Assembly (NCBI RefSeq): GCF_048544455.1
Contig: NC_133526.1
Location: 3,488,001 to 3,552,000 of the forward strand
Direction: 5' to 3'
DNA: 64,000 bases
DNA from: Silene latifolia
Taxonomy: Eukaryota > Streptophyta > Magnoliopsida > Caryophyllales > Caryophyllaceae
Within the stretch, counting starts at the first letter, position 1. Every line of letters begins with the position of its first letter. This document shows, piece after piece, positions 12,001 through 22,045 of the stretch. The position numbers and the translations under genes are program-made. The notes beneath the pieces were generated by a model. That model ran no database searches and was not told the origin of the DNA. It saw nothing but the letters and a program-made list of their open reading frames with translations.

Positions 12001-15000
12001 GAAGGTAGGTAACTGACGGAAGAGATGTAATTTTTTATTTTAGTTGAATCTCAGGACGCAGAAAAAAAACCACAATTCGCAAGTAAAAAGAAAAGAGTAA
12101 AAAATACATTACCACATAGGGCAAAAAATCCCTCCGTGGCTCCGTCCACAGCATAATATTTAGGTTTTCTTTTTTCGGGCCAATACATTAGTTCGTTTAC
12201 ATTAGAAACCTACCACCCCTCCCTCACACCGCCCCCACCTTCCTGCAAAACCCCAACCCATGCACTCTCCTTTCACAGACCCCTCTCTTGCACCATCCTA
12301 CCTCTTCCCGTTGGCCTGCTCTACGTCTCTTTTCTCAGTTTCAGCATCCTCTCATTCTCAGATCCACTGAGCTCCCCATCATCACTTGCTTTCCTCAGAT
12401 TGTTGACCTCCAACCCTTTTATCGTTCTTCCTCCCTTTCACCCTCACCCTCTTTCCTCCTCTCACGACATCGCCTTCACGATCACACTCTTGATATCACT
12501 TGATACCCAAGCCCCCTTTCCATTGAACTCGATGAAACATTGAGAGCACCGGCAGGTGGAGAAAAGTGGAAAGGGGTTAAAAGTGAAGAGGAGAGAAGAA
12601 AGGAGGAAGATGGGTTGTCCTATAAGGGAGAGGGGTCGCAACTCGCAAGTGTGGTGCAATTATGGCGGCCAGTTACAGAAGGGACTAGGGAGGGAGGTTA
12701 GGGATAGTGAGGATCAGCGGTCAAGGCAGTAGCCGTGATTGTGGATGAGAGCTGGCAATGTGCTGAAATTGAGAAGGACGGGTTGCTTTTAAGGGATGGT
12801 TAAAGTTAGAAACGGGATATCTCCAAGCTCACTAGCTTTACCTTGCCCAAATACTCATTCCAAACGCAAATGTACACATCCTAATGCACTGAAGGGGGTA
12901 ATAAAGTGTGCACGACATTACTAATATAGTACTTCCTCCCATTCAATGGAAATGCAATATTTGCAAATTTGCACTTCCCACAAGGTTTTTAGAATGCAAG
13001 TGTCAAGTGGTTTAAGTTAAAAAAAAAAAAAAAAAAAAGGGAATAAATGGCAAGTTCGGTGGGCAGTGTCAGTGTCTCACTTGTCACAGATGGACACGAA
13101 TACTTTTGATTCAAACATACTGTGATAGTTTCCCTTAAAGAGATAAGCCAGACTTACTCACAGTACCTCTGCACTCGATTTCAACTTCAATTTCGAAGGT
13201 CTCAACTTTCGTGAGTATCGTTCATTTGAGGGAAAAACAATAGATCGTTAAATGTAAGGCCAAAATCATGTTTAGCCATACTGCCATACAGAAATCACTA
13301 TGTTGACGAATCAGAATCTGGATTCAAGACAGCTTTTATCTACCATAAATACTGTTTACTTTCCTCTTTTAACCATATACTATTCGACTTCTGTTTTGTT
13401 GAAGTTACTCCGGGAGCAGAAGCACAAGCGAAAACACTACAACTTTTATTACAACAAAGACCCACCGTTTCCTAATGTTGTACTTTAGAACCAAGGTATT
13501 GTTCTTCATACTGGTCAACTACGTAAAATGCTGCAGTTGGACTGGAACAAGAATATTCAGGAATAAAGAGCTCTGTGATTAGACAATGCCTATTTGGTTT
13601 CTTTATCGACTGAAATCTCAAATATATTCATCTAACGCTGTAAAGTTAACGTGTTTCCACAGAAAGAAAGCAAAAATCATCTTGAAAAAAAACATATATA
13701 AAAGGAACTGCATAACTGGTTGGGAGTCTTACATTGTTAGAATCTGCATCACTTCCTTCACTTGAACCGTCGCTCCCGCTATCAGCACTGTAATAACAAA
13801 CACATTTCAACAAGCCACATCATTCTTTGAACTTGCAACCACATCCTGATGGCTCAAAATACAATTCTTCCAACAGATAACAGACACAAATCCACAATCA
13901 TACAAAATGAAGACATAGCTGTATAGTTGCCGACTGAAGACACAACATGATCGTGAATAAAACAACTAATATTGTCCAGAAATATAATTAGATATTTTGC
14001 ACCTAAAAAGATTTATTTTGCAGAAACCATAGTAATAAATTTTTTGATCAACTGGCAAGGGGTGGTTCTAGCTTTCGAGACCCAGCAGTGTTAAAACTCA
14101 TGAGGGAGAGCTTTGCCGCCCTAATGGTCCTACCAAGCTCGAATCCGGACTACACCGGATGGTTTACACAAAAAAATTCTTTGATTGAGACTTGATCTCG
14201 TAATCAGTCGGTCAAGGCCTGATCTCGATTGTTAAGCTTTAAATGAGTCTAATGTCACCTAGTAATATTATCGGGTGAACTCAAAAACCTTTATAAATTG
14301 ATGATGCAGTATTAAGGCCTGATTTAATACAATAGAGGTAACAGCAAAGTTTTCTGGAAAGTAATGAAAAATATAAGAAATAGACTCAGTTATGCAGCCT
14401 TTTGTATTCATAGTAAGAGATTGAAAAGAATGCTATGAGTCAGTTTCGAAGTTCATCTTCAAGGCCTCTGTAGTCTGTACTGATAAACAGGACAAAAGGT
14501 ACTCAAACGAACAAGAAAATTCCACAATATAGGTCTATGTTTAATGGTTATTCTAAATTCTAAATTCCCCCAATGCAATCTTGTTGATAAAACACATTAA
14601 AAAAAAATCAATACCTCTTGGAGCAGTCGCCATTCACAGCTGTTCCAGTTGTTTTACTGTCTTCATTAGTCTTCCCAGTCAACATATTCAAACTACCCAA
14701 ACTCCCTCTCATTCTTTTCACAGGTAACTTTTCTTTTCCCTCAGGCTGCTTAGTGTCTGCGTCTGAAGTTCCATGAGTATTCCCCTACAAAAGAAACTAC
14801 GTCATTTCCTTGGAATGGGATCCCTCGGTAAAACTAAGAAACCAAAATCTTAAAATAGGAACACCAGCTAATAACTCACAGAAGCTTCAGCCATGCCATT
14901 CGGAGAGGGGATAGCAAATGGAGCAAAAGGATAAGAGCCCTGCCACATTTTAAGTTGCATAATTAAAACACCGAGAAAAAAATAGAAAAATAAATAGATG

Positions 15001-16531
15001 AAATGATGAATTGATTTATAGTACAACATTGATACCGGAGGCATAGATGGGTGTCCATATAAACCACCATGAGGATACATGGCTACATATGGGTGAGGAG
15101 GAGTACCATAAGGGGGCATCATATGCTGCAAAACAGTAAAAGACACTCATAAGAAACAAAATAAGCACTTCTGAGCAACATACAGCATTACTAAAAATGA
15201 AATGATAAGTAATAGAAAGATTGCAACTGCACCGCATGAAACTCAAGACCAGTCATCAATTGCAATACAATTGGAAATACAGTAGGTCTCCAAAATACTT
15301 TCCGTGTCATTACCAGCCAAAAGGTAATAAGTGACTACAGTATGATAAACTTAAATGAGGGTATTATTAAAATTGGAGAGCAACCAATATACCATATGTA
15401 TTGTACAGTGTTCTCCTAAGTACCTGAACACCCCACATATAGGGGTGAGCTTGCGGGTTGGAAGCCATGAATCCAGGTGGAGGAATATGTGCGTATGCCT
15501 GTTCAACAACCAAAAGATAATCACATATCTTCATCCCAAGTCGCGGTTAAAACCCATAAATCCAAAAGCTAATGCTACGCAAACTATCCTATCATTTTTA
15601 ATGCACAAAAGTCGCCACCTTCGACCCTTTGCTACTTCAAACAAAATGGCACATTGACGCTCTGATACGAATATGGTTACCATTTCATCTTAGACTATGT
15701 TCAATGTATTAAGATTCATTGTTTTTGATGTTGGACTATGTTCAATGTCTTCCCTTCAAGCCTTTGCATTTAGACTACAAGTAGTAGGGACTAGATTCAA
15801 TGTTAGTGGTTATTTCTTTTAATATAAATAGAGGCCTTTGGCCATCATTTGTAAAGGATAGATATTGAAGAGAGAATTGAGATGAAAAAAAAAAAATCGA
15901 TGCGTTCGATAAAAATTGTTGGAGTTTGACATGATCAAGCTTTAGCCCGAGTAATATTCAATAGGTCTTGAGTATTCTCACCATTACTCGTGTTATAGGT
16001 CTAGCACCGAGTAAATATCCCATTGACTTGAATTCTACACATGAATTCAAGGCAAATATCCTTTTGTTTTATTTTTCTAATATCCCGCTTCCGCATTTTC
16101 GCATCACGCTCCGTATTGATCAAAACCTTAATCCTTCCTCAAAATTAGCACAATACATTCACGCGGACAATGCTTGATAGATAAATTCACAAACTCAATA
16201 ACAACTTAGACTAACAAATTATCCTAAAACATGAATTACAAGCAGTTTAAGCACGAACCTGATAACCGGGCCATTCAGCATTCACAGTAGCTGTTGTCGA
16301 GGCAGACGATTGCTCCTAATACAACATATACGGGCAATTTCGGAATTCAGTAAGCTCATAATAGCCTCAATTTTGCTATCATATAACATAATGATAACAA
16401 CCCAATTAAAGATCAGAACTATAACAGCAATAACATCAAATCAAATATGAGAGTAAAAATCATACCGGCACACTTTCCGGAGGATTCGGCTTCGGCTCAT
16501 TAGATGGTTTATCTGTGTCACTACTACCCAT
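9064..16531 (-). CDS. G-box-binding bZIP transcription factor, bZIP16/bZIP68 type
   Basis: Twelve coding exons on the minus strand, in order: 16531-16466, 16315-16259, 15498-15424, 15125-15036, 14939-14880, 14784-14615, 13787-13733, 11909-11867, 11772-11507, 10424-10347, 10240-10115, 9174-9064. They give 398 residues with matching phases. The N-terminal half is the proline-rich multifunctional mosaic region ([20 protein letters not shown]), then the NIGMDYWG motif, the basic region [16 protein letters not shown] and a leucine zipper starting [13 protein letters not shown]. These features fit the GBF subgroup with bZIP16 and bZIP68, nuclear factors that bind CACGTG boxes in light and redox responses. 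The intron after the basic region starts with GC instead of GT. The segment between the serine/glycine-rich exon and VTVSQNG is shorter than in the Arabidopsis relatives as I recall them. Introns carry SINE-, MITE- and LTR-like insertions. Confidence 0.93.
9789..9970. mobile_element. Probable degraded Stowaway-type MITE in a bZIP intron
   Basis: Begins TACTCCTTCCGTCATTTATA, like a Stowaway end, and has the inverted words CTTTGGTGG and CCAAAGTC near its two sides. No clean right end is visible. Confidence 0.35.
12190..12830. other. Pyrimidine-rich to purine-rich switch block in bZIP intron 7
   Basis: On the plus strand 12200-12530 is strongly C/T-rich and 12540-12830 strongly G/A-rich, with loosely inverted ends (CCACCCCTCCCTC near 12213; GGGAGGGAGGTTAG near 12690). 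This looks like an inserted foldback element in the 1.8 kb intron. No open frame in it has coding character. Confidence 0.4.
14049..14175 (+). mobile_element. tRNA-derived SINE-like insertion
   Basis: Contains AGCTCGAATCCGGA, close to the RNA polymerase III B box, and ends with a TTTACACAAAAAAA tail. A B-box-like GAGTTCAAACCTCGG and a similar TTTACACC-AAAA tail recur at 36333-36400. Lies in a bZIP intron. The A box is weak, so the call is tentative. Confidence 0.4.
15690..16145 (+). mobile_element. Possible solo-LTR remnant in bZIP intron 2
   Basis: A TATAAATAGAGGCC promoter-like block, a following T/A-rich leader and GC-richer words such as CCGCTTCCGC recall a Copia-type LTR. I could not find matching ends or a target duplication, so this is weak. 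It would be an old fossil. Confidence 0.3.
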
Positions 16532-17290
16532 GATCGAAAATTCAAAACCAAATCTACAGGCTCTTCCTATATGATCACAAAATTTACACCATAATCAACA
16601 AATTGAAACCCAACAAAATTAAACAAGATGGAATTTAAAATTTACACTATAATTAACAAAATTTAGCTAAACACAGCAAAATTAAACAAGATGGAATATT
16701 AAATTACACCGTAATTAACAAAATTAGCTTAAACCCAGTAAAATTAAACAAGATATGATGCTAAATTTACCTTAAATTGAAGGTAGAGACAAACGATCAA
16801 TTAACTATACAAACTAAGTATTGAAATAGAGTTCAACAAAATTCAATACAAATTGAAGGGGAAATTGGCGCGAAATTGAGGGGTTTCTGACGATTTAATG
16901 TGGGTTTTGTTGATGCGAAAGGAATTGAAGGAAGGTGTTAGATTAAATTAATAGATGTGTTGGGTTAATTGATTCAATCAGGTAAAAATTAGGGTTTCGT
17001 TTTTCTGTTAGAAAGGGTCAAAGGGGGGGAGTCTTGGAGATGAGTCAATTCGTGGAGGAGAAAAAAAAAATGTTTGAGAGAAAAAATGTGAAAAAGAGGA
17101 GAAGGAATGTTTATTGACTAGATGTTGATCCGACTCGAGACTTCCGAATTCTGACATATATCCTCGATTTTTTTATCTAAATGGACCTAGCAACTTGACA
17201 TATGAAATTGACCTGAACTCCGAACAACCCGATTCGATCTGATTCAAAATGTGTGACGAAATGACTGACTCTAATTGCTCGATCTGAATT
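16532..17290 (-). promoter_or_regulatory. Upstream region of the bZIP gene
   Basis: 5' leader and promoter of the bZIP gene. Several near-copies of AACAAAATTAAACAAGATGGAAT lie at 16610-16760, a small degenerate tandem repeat. No certain TATA box was picked. Confidence 0.45.
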
Positions 17291-17736
17291 ATCCAATTAC
17301 ACTGTGTTTGGTTCAAGCATTGTAGGTATAAGGTATGCGTTTAAAAAAAATTATTTTTTCCTCACAAAACTAAATATATCCATATAATTTTTTTTTTCCC
17401 GAATTCTTTCTTTTCCGTGAAAAATACAAGCAATGATTTTTCTTGAACATTTTTAATAATATTTAAGAGTAGAAGTATTAAGATATCAAAAAATGATTTA
17501 AATATATATAAGAAATTATATTCAAATTTTTAACTAATTAATATATGCAAATTTAAAGGAGAAAATTAATACATAAGTAAATGGTACAATCAATAATATA
17601 AATATACAAAAAAGAGTTCATTCCTCATTCCCGAGTTGAACCAAACACAAGGTATCAAAAATGGAGTTCCAAACTCATACCACCCTGGTTTGATTCCTGA
17701 TTCCATACCGATACCATTATGCGAACCAAACACCCA
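17291..17736. mobile_element. MITE with TGTTTGGTTC ends (Harbinger-like)
   Basis: Left end TGTGTTTGGTTCAAGC and right end GCGAACCAAACACCC are imperfect inverted repeats around an AT-rich, non-coding core. An inner inverted match TTGAACCAAACACA lies near 17638. Target duplication not resolved. Confidence 0.5.
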
Positions 17737-18382
17737 CTAAAATGACTAGATCAGTCAATTTTTGGAGTTTTTTTCTAACAAATTATGTTGAGAAATGAAA
17801 AAAATTGGCACTATAAACATTCAATGGTTGAAAAATATGAACATTCGTGTTATAACTTTGGAGTAGTTGTACAATACACTAGTTTTCTTTTTTTTTTTTA
17901 TAAAAAAATTATACAATTAACATAGAAATTGTGGAGATTTGGAATTGAGAGTTGGAGAAACGGGAGGGGTAGTATGGTCAAAAGAGTACTATAATGAGAA
18001 ATGCGTACTGCGAAAATTAAGACCCAAAAAATATAATATTGCTCAAAAACTATATTTATAAATGGTAATATGCTCAGAAAAAATGTGTATATGCTCAAAA
18101 CCTACAAAATTTGAGGTATTACCTCATATGTGTAATCCTTTTTCTCTTGTGTCTATAAGCTTATACAAAACGGTTTACTTGAGTGACGAATAAATTATTA
18201 GTAATTATTCCAAGTTGGTTGTAAGTGAGGTCTCATACTAGATGAATAATAGTGTTAGCTAATCTATTGAAGAATTTACAGAAGCTAATCTACACAAATC
18301 CTAACAAACTCTCTAAAGATCACAGCTTTATAAACAACAGAAGCTCAAATAGTTCGACAACATCGTCCGCAAAAGCTAATCC

Positions 18383-19028
18383 TGTTAGGGTGCAAACTCA
18401 TGTCCCACATCGGTAGAATAAAGATGAAAACTCATCTTTATAAGTATCTACAAAATATAATAGTACGAGCCCTTTTGGGAAGGAGCCCAAGAGTAAATCC
18501 GTGAGGGCTTGGCCCAAAGCGGACAATATCGTATTATTATGGACAGTGGACACAGATGCAGCAGAGGCCCAACAAGGGATATTCACGCAACAAGTGGTAT
18601 CAGAGCCCAAGGTTCTACTTGGGCTAGACACGGAGATTCATCAAGACCAAGACTTGAAGGTAGACGTACACTATAAGGCGTGGAACTCCTATAGCTCGAG
18701 GGAGAGTTAATATGTTCACGAGAAGCGACATGGTCTCACGGCGTTGAGACGGCAGGCCGTCCAAGAGAAGATCGTCAGCGACCCGGCGAGGTGGGCTGAG
18801 GCTTAATGGAGGCAATAAAAGCGGTCTATGGTAAGTCCAAAGGCGGTCCGGTGTGACGCACTGAGGCAGTGGATTCGGACCCAGTCCATGGTGTGGGGAG
18901 TTCTCCATGGAGGTCAAGGGGTAAATTCGTGAGGGCTTGGCCCAAAGCGGACAATATCGTACTATTATGGATTGTGGACACAGATGCAGCAGAGGCCCAA
19001 CAAGGGATATTCACGCTTCCGCACAACA
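18383..19028 (+). mobile_element. TRIM-like short LTR element, non-coding
   Basis: Parts: 5' LTR 18383-18592 (starts TGTTAGGG, ends CAACA), a primer site TGGTATCAGAGC at 18595-18606 that suits initiator methionine tRNA, a 0.3 kb interior with no protein gene, and a partial 3' LTR 18918-19028. A five-base target duplication AATCC flanks it (18378-18382, 19029-19033). The matching site in the other duplicate (near 24808) is empty, so insertion followed the duplication. One LTR is incomplete. The LTR contains the TCCCACATCGG word seen in other TRIM-like elements. Confidence 0.88.
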
Positions 19029-19244
19029 AATCCAAACAACTTCAAACAAACCACTATAAAATCAAAGCTCCATTGAGAAAAAAAAATAATAATAATCAAA
19101 GCTCCATTGTACAAAAAGCATAATAAATTTTTTTATAAATTTGATTATTACACAAAAGTACAAGACTTGTTGAAATATTTTCTACAATTTCGATAACAAA
19201 ATAAACAAATACTCTCTAATTAACTATAGCTTAATAATACTCAG

Positions 19245-19842
19245 CTAATTAACTAGCAAGTCTCGCAAAAGACTTGTATCAGGAACATCAGCTTCTATTC
19301 CAAAACCGTTATTAATCAAATCACCGAGATCAAAATCAAAATCGAAATCAGAACCAAATTGATCGTCATTCAAGCTTCCATCAAAGACGTCATCAAAGTC
19401 GAGATCATCTAATCCAAGTCCGTCATTACTCATCGAGAAATCAGGTTTAATATCATCAATAATAGTCGAAATATCTTCGTTTCTTGACCTTTCCAATGTT
19501 TGATTAAAGCTATCAACCGTCGAACCAACTTCATTCTGTAACCGCTCCAACGCAACCTTAAACTCCTCAAGCTCGCTTAACCCGAGTTTATCAACTTCCA
19601 CCTCGTCCCACCAAAACCCGCCACAATTAACACCGTCATTAGAACCAGAACAATTAAGATAACGTTCTAGGACGTAATCGGAATTAGGATTACCATAAGA
19701 AAAACAATTACCAGCTTCAGAGAAAGTAATTAAAGCAATTTCCGAACCATATTTATGACACAATTCATCACACTTGTCTATTTGTTTTCTTCATTACTTT
19801 CTTTGTTACATCTATCTTTTTCTTCCCGTTTGATGTCTTCAT
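19245..19842 (-). pseudogene. Type I (M-alpha, AGL62-like) MADS-box pseudogene, copy 1
   Basis: The open frame 19763-19245 (172 codons) encodes the second half of a MADS domain (SEIALITFSEAGNCFSYG) and the M-alpha linker region (LSELEEFKVALERLQNEV), ending in acidic repeats of D and F. It has no ATG at its start. Upstream, in another frame from the ATG at 19842, lies the MADS start (GKKKIDVTKKVMKKTNRQV) running into stops. About 14 residues of the DNA-binding helix (the KRR..GLFKKA part) are missing at the join, which also shifts the frame. M-alpha proteins normally act in female gametophyte and endosperm. Copy 2 shares the same lesion, so the gene broke before duplication. The long open frame after the lesion is odd and may only reflect recent decay. 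Confidence 0.8.
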
Positions 19843-20339
19843 CCGTTTCGCCAACGATGTACTTACTCTAAGCTCCTCCATTGATGAAATTTAACAAGTA
19901 CGTAAGAAATTAAAGTGTTTGTTTAGCAAGACCGTCTTTCACAAATATTTTTCCTATATATATATATATAAGAGTGTAAGTTAATGAATAATAATGATTA
20001 TTACAATTTCAAAAACTTTCCAAAAAATATTTACGAAATTTGGTAATCTTTTTAGTGATGCTGTTAGTGTTGTGTTTTATGTTTGCGCGCGGTCGATAAC
20101 TAAATTAACGGTAATATTTGAAGTCTTACAATTTACTATGTTCACACCTAGTAATAATCAATACTATATATTAAATCCAGAAACCAAGGGACTTCAATAT
20201 AATTAAAGAAAGTTATACAAATTAATTATACTATATAGTTTTAAATCAATAGCACCGTGTGATAGACCCGATTAAGGGATCTCAATGCAAATATTATATA
20301 GTTTTGGTTAAAATTAAATTATATAGAAGTTTGGTAATT

Positions 20340-20530
20340 TTCCTAAACATGGTCAATTTCCTTAAAATAAAATAATTAATTAAGATGGTCAATTTCCTTA
20401 AAATAAAATAATTAATTAAGATGGTCAATTTCAAGGTGACTAAAAGAAAGAAGATGCCTGGTAATTTTCCTAAATATTTATAGAAGACTAGAGGATGGTC
20501 AATTTCCTTAAAATAAAATAATTAATTAGT
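20340..20530 (+). repeat. Short tandem repeat, about 37-base unit
   Basis: Three to four copies of ATGGTCAATTTCCTTAAAAT plus ATAATTAATTAAG, two of them directly abutting at about 20345-20418, a partial one after that and another near 20494. Non-coding. Confidence 0.8.
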
Positions 20531-20929
20531 ATAAACATGCACACTTATGGTATTAACTATTATTATCATCATAAAATTATATATTAAATTTAAAATCTAT
20601 GCAATTTTATTAAACTTTATAGTTTGTTAGATGTATAAAGATGTTAATTATTTAACATACAAAAATATAATAAGCAGGTTATAAATAATTCAAGTTAGAT
20701 TCCATAATATATAATATTGCATAATTCTTTCGATTTGATTTAATGCATATATGTAATATATTTATATAAATATATAATCCTCTTAAAATTTCATGTCTAA
20801 GTAGTAAAAGTAATTTCGTCAGTAAAGAAAAGAATTGTAGTAACATTGGATATAGTTATATGATAGTAATCACTCATTTGAATAGTAAATAAAAATAACA
20901 ATATTATCAACGAGATTAGTGAGAGTGGT

Positions 20930-21185
20930 AGAAACAACAACGGGAGTAATGAAATAATCAATATTAATACGGCAATAGTGAAAGTAACAATAATTACGGC
21001 GGGAGTAGTGAAATTATCAATATTAATGCGGCGATGAGTGACAGAACAATAATTACGTTACTAGGGAGTAGTGAAAGTAACAATGATTACGGGCAATTAG
21101 TGAAATGTTATTACTATTGTTTCATTAATAAGAGTAAAATATTAATAGCGGGAGTAGTGAATTTGTTTCAAAATTTATTCCATCG
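20930..21185 (+). repeat. Degenerate tandem repeat with GGGAGTAGTGAAA unit
   Basis: Five or so diverged copies of a roughly 60-base unit containing GGGAGTAGTGAAA and AACAATAATTACGG. It lies just inside a Helitron 3' end, a usual place for such subterminal repeats. Confidence 0.7.
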
Positions 21186-21291
21186 TAATTTTAGGATATG
21201 TTATAAAAAATATATTAATGATAAATTTATGGGTTATGCAACTTTAAGTAATTTTATTTAATGTAAAAAAAATTAATGGTAAGTAGAGGTA

Positions 21292-21320
21292 GCCCGGGCG
21301 AAGCCGGGCACCAATACTAG
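21292..21320 (+). mobile_element. Helitron 3' terminus
   Basis: Hairpin GCCCGGGCGAAGCCGGGC, seven bases, then CTAG followed by T, as Helitrons end (CTRR, inserted before T). The 5' end is not certain but should lie after about 20140, where the segmental duplication ends. Confidence 0.75.
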
Positions 21321-21401
21321 TAATAACTAATAACAAAACGCGTTTACAATATGGTTTTTTAAAAATTTTAAAAAAATCTGTAATTTTGGCAAAATTGTAT
21401 A

Positions 21402-21682
21402 CTCCCTCCAAGTTTGATCAATCTTCCCTATTTCTCTTTTGAGCTTATTTTCTTATCTTCCCCTTTCCTTTTTTGGCTATCTTTTATTCATTCTTTATTC
21501 ATCCTCTCTCCTAAAAAGTCAACAATTTCTCCTACTTTATCCTACTTTATTCATTTTTTATTCATTATTCATTCTTTATTATTTTCTCTGTCAACAACTC
21601 ATACTACTTTATCCATTTTTTATTATTTTCCTTATTTTTGGTGCAAAAAGCAAAGGGGAGGATTGATCAAACTTGGAGGGAG
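21402..21682. mobile_element. Stowaway MITE with CTCCCTCCAAGTTTGATCAA ends
   Basis: Flanked by TA (21400-21401, 21683-21684). Inverted ends of about 22 bases begin CTCCCTCCAAGTTTGATC. The T-rich open frames inside are chance. Confidence 0.88.
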
Positions 21683-21897
21683 TATTTATTACAATTTCTT
21701 AAGTTGTACATACGGTGTGTATATTTCCGTATTTCAGTATTTATCTGGTTTTTTGGCAAAATTGTATATTTATTAACGGATTGGTTTTTGTTAATTTCTA
21801 GGCATTCTCCTCTTTTTTTTTTAATCTGGTTCCAAGTAGAAGAAAAACTTTCTAAAAACCAAGTGGGAAGAATTTCCTTGTTTCTCTTATTTCTCCC

Positions 21898-21906
21898 TAT
21901 ATAAGG
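21898..21906 (+). promoter_or_regulatory. TATA box of the NRPB7 gene
   Basis: TATATAAGG lies 148 bases before the ATG at 22046. A pyrimidine-rich leader follows, fitting transcription start near 21930. Confidence 0.6.
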
Positions 21907-22045
21907 ATCTCTTTGCTCTTATAATCCGTTTTACAGCAATTTTACTCTCATATTTTTCTTTAATCACACAATTTTACTCTCATCACACAATCAAATTATT
22001 CTGACAAAATTAATCAATCAATCGAATTAATCAGTAAAAATCAAA

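Larger units (their letters stand above)
18145..20140. repeat. Segmental duplication, copy 1
   Basis: Matches 24548-26160 over its length once later insertions are set aside: the TATAAGCTTATAC start, the AGCTAATCTATTG block, the MADS pseudogene (about 98.6% identical over its main open frame) and the TTTACGAAATTTGG block beyond it. It carries a TRIM-like element absent from copy 2 and lacks the solo LTR found in copy 2. Confidence 0.9.

Noticed and set aside
18398-19123. Frames repeated twice within 18.4-19.1 kb
   Set aside because: They are the two LTRs of a TRIM-like element and their internal spacer, not genes.
20340-20530. Regular repeats that might suggest a CRISPR-like array
   Set aside because: Units abut directly with no unique spacers, and this is plant nuclear DNA.
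21414-21904. Plus-strand frames of up to 120 codons
   Set aside because: They lie in or across a Stowaway MITE and are T-rich chance frames rich in F, L and S.
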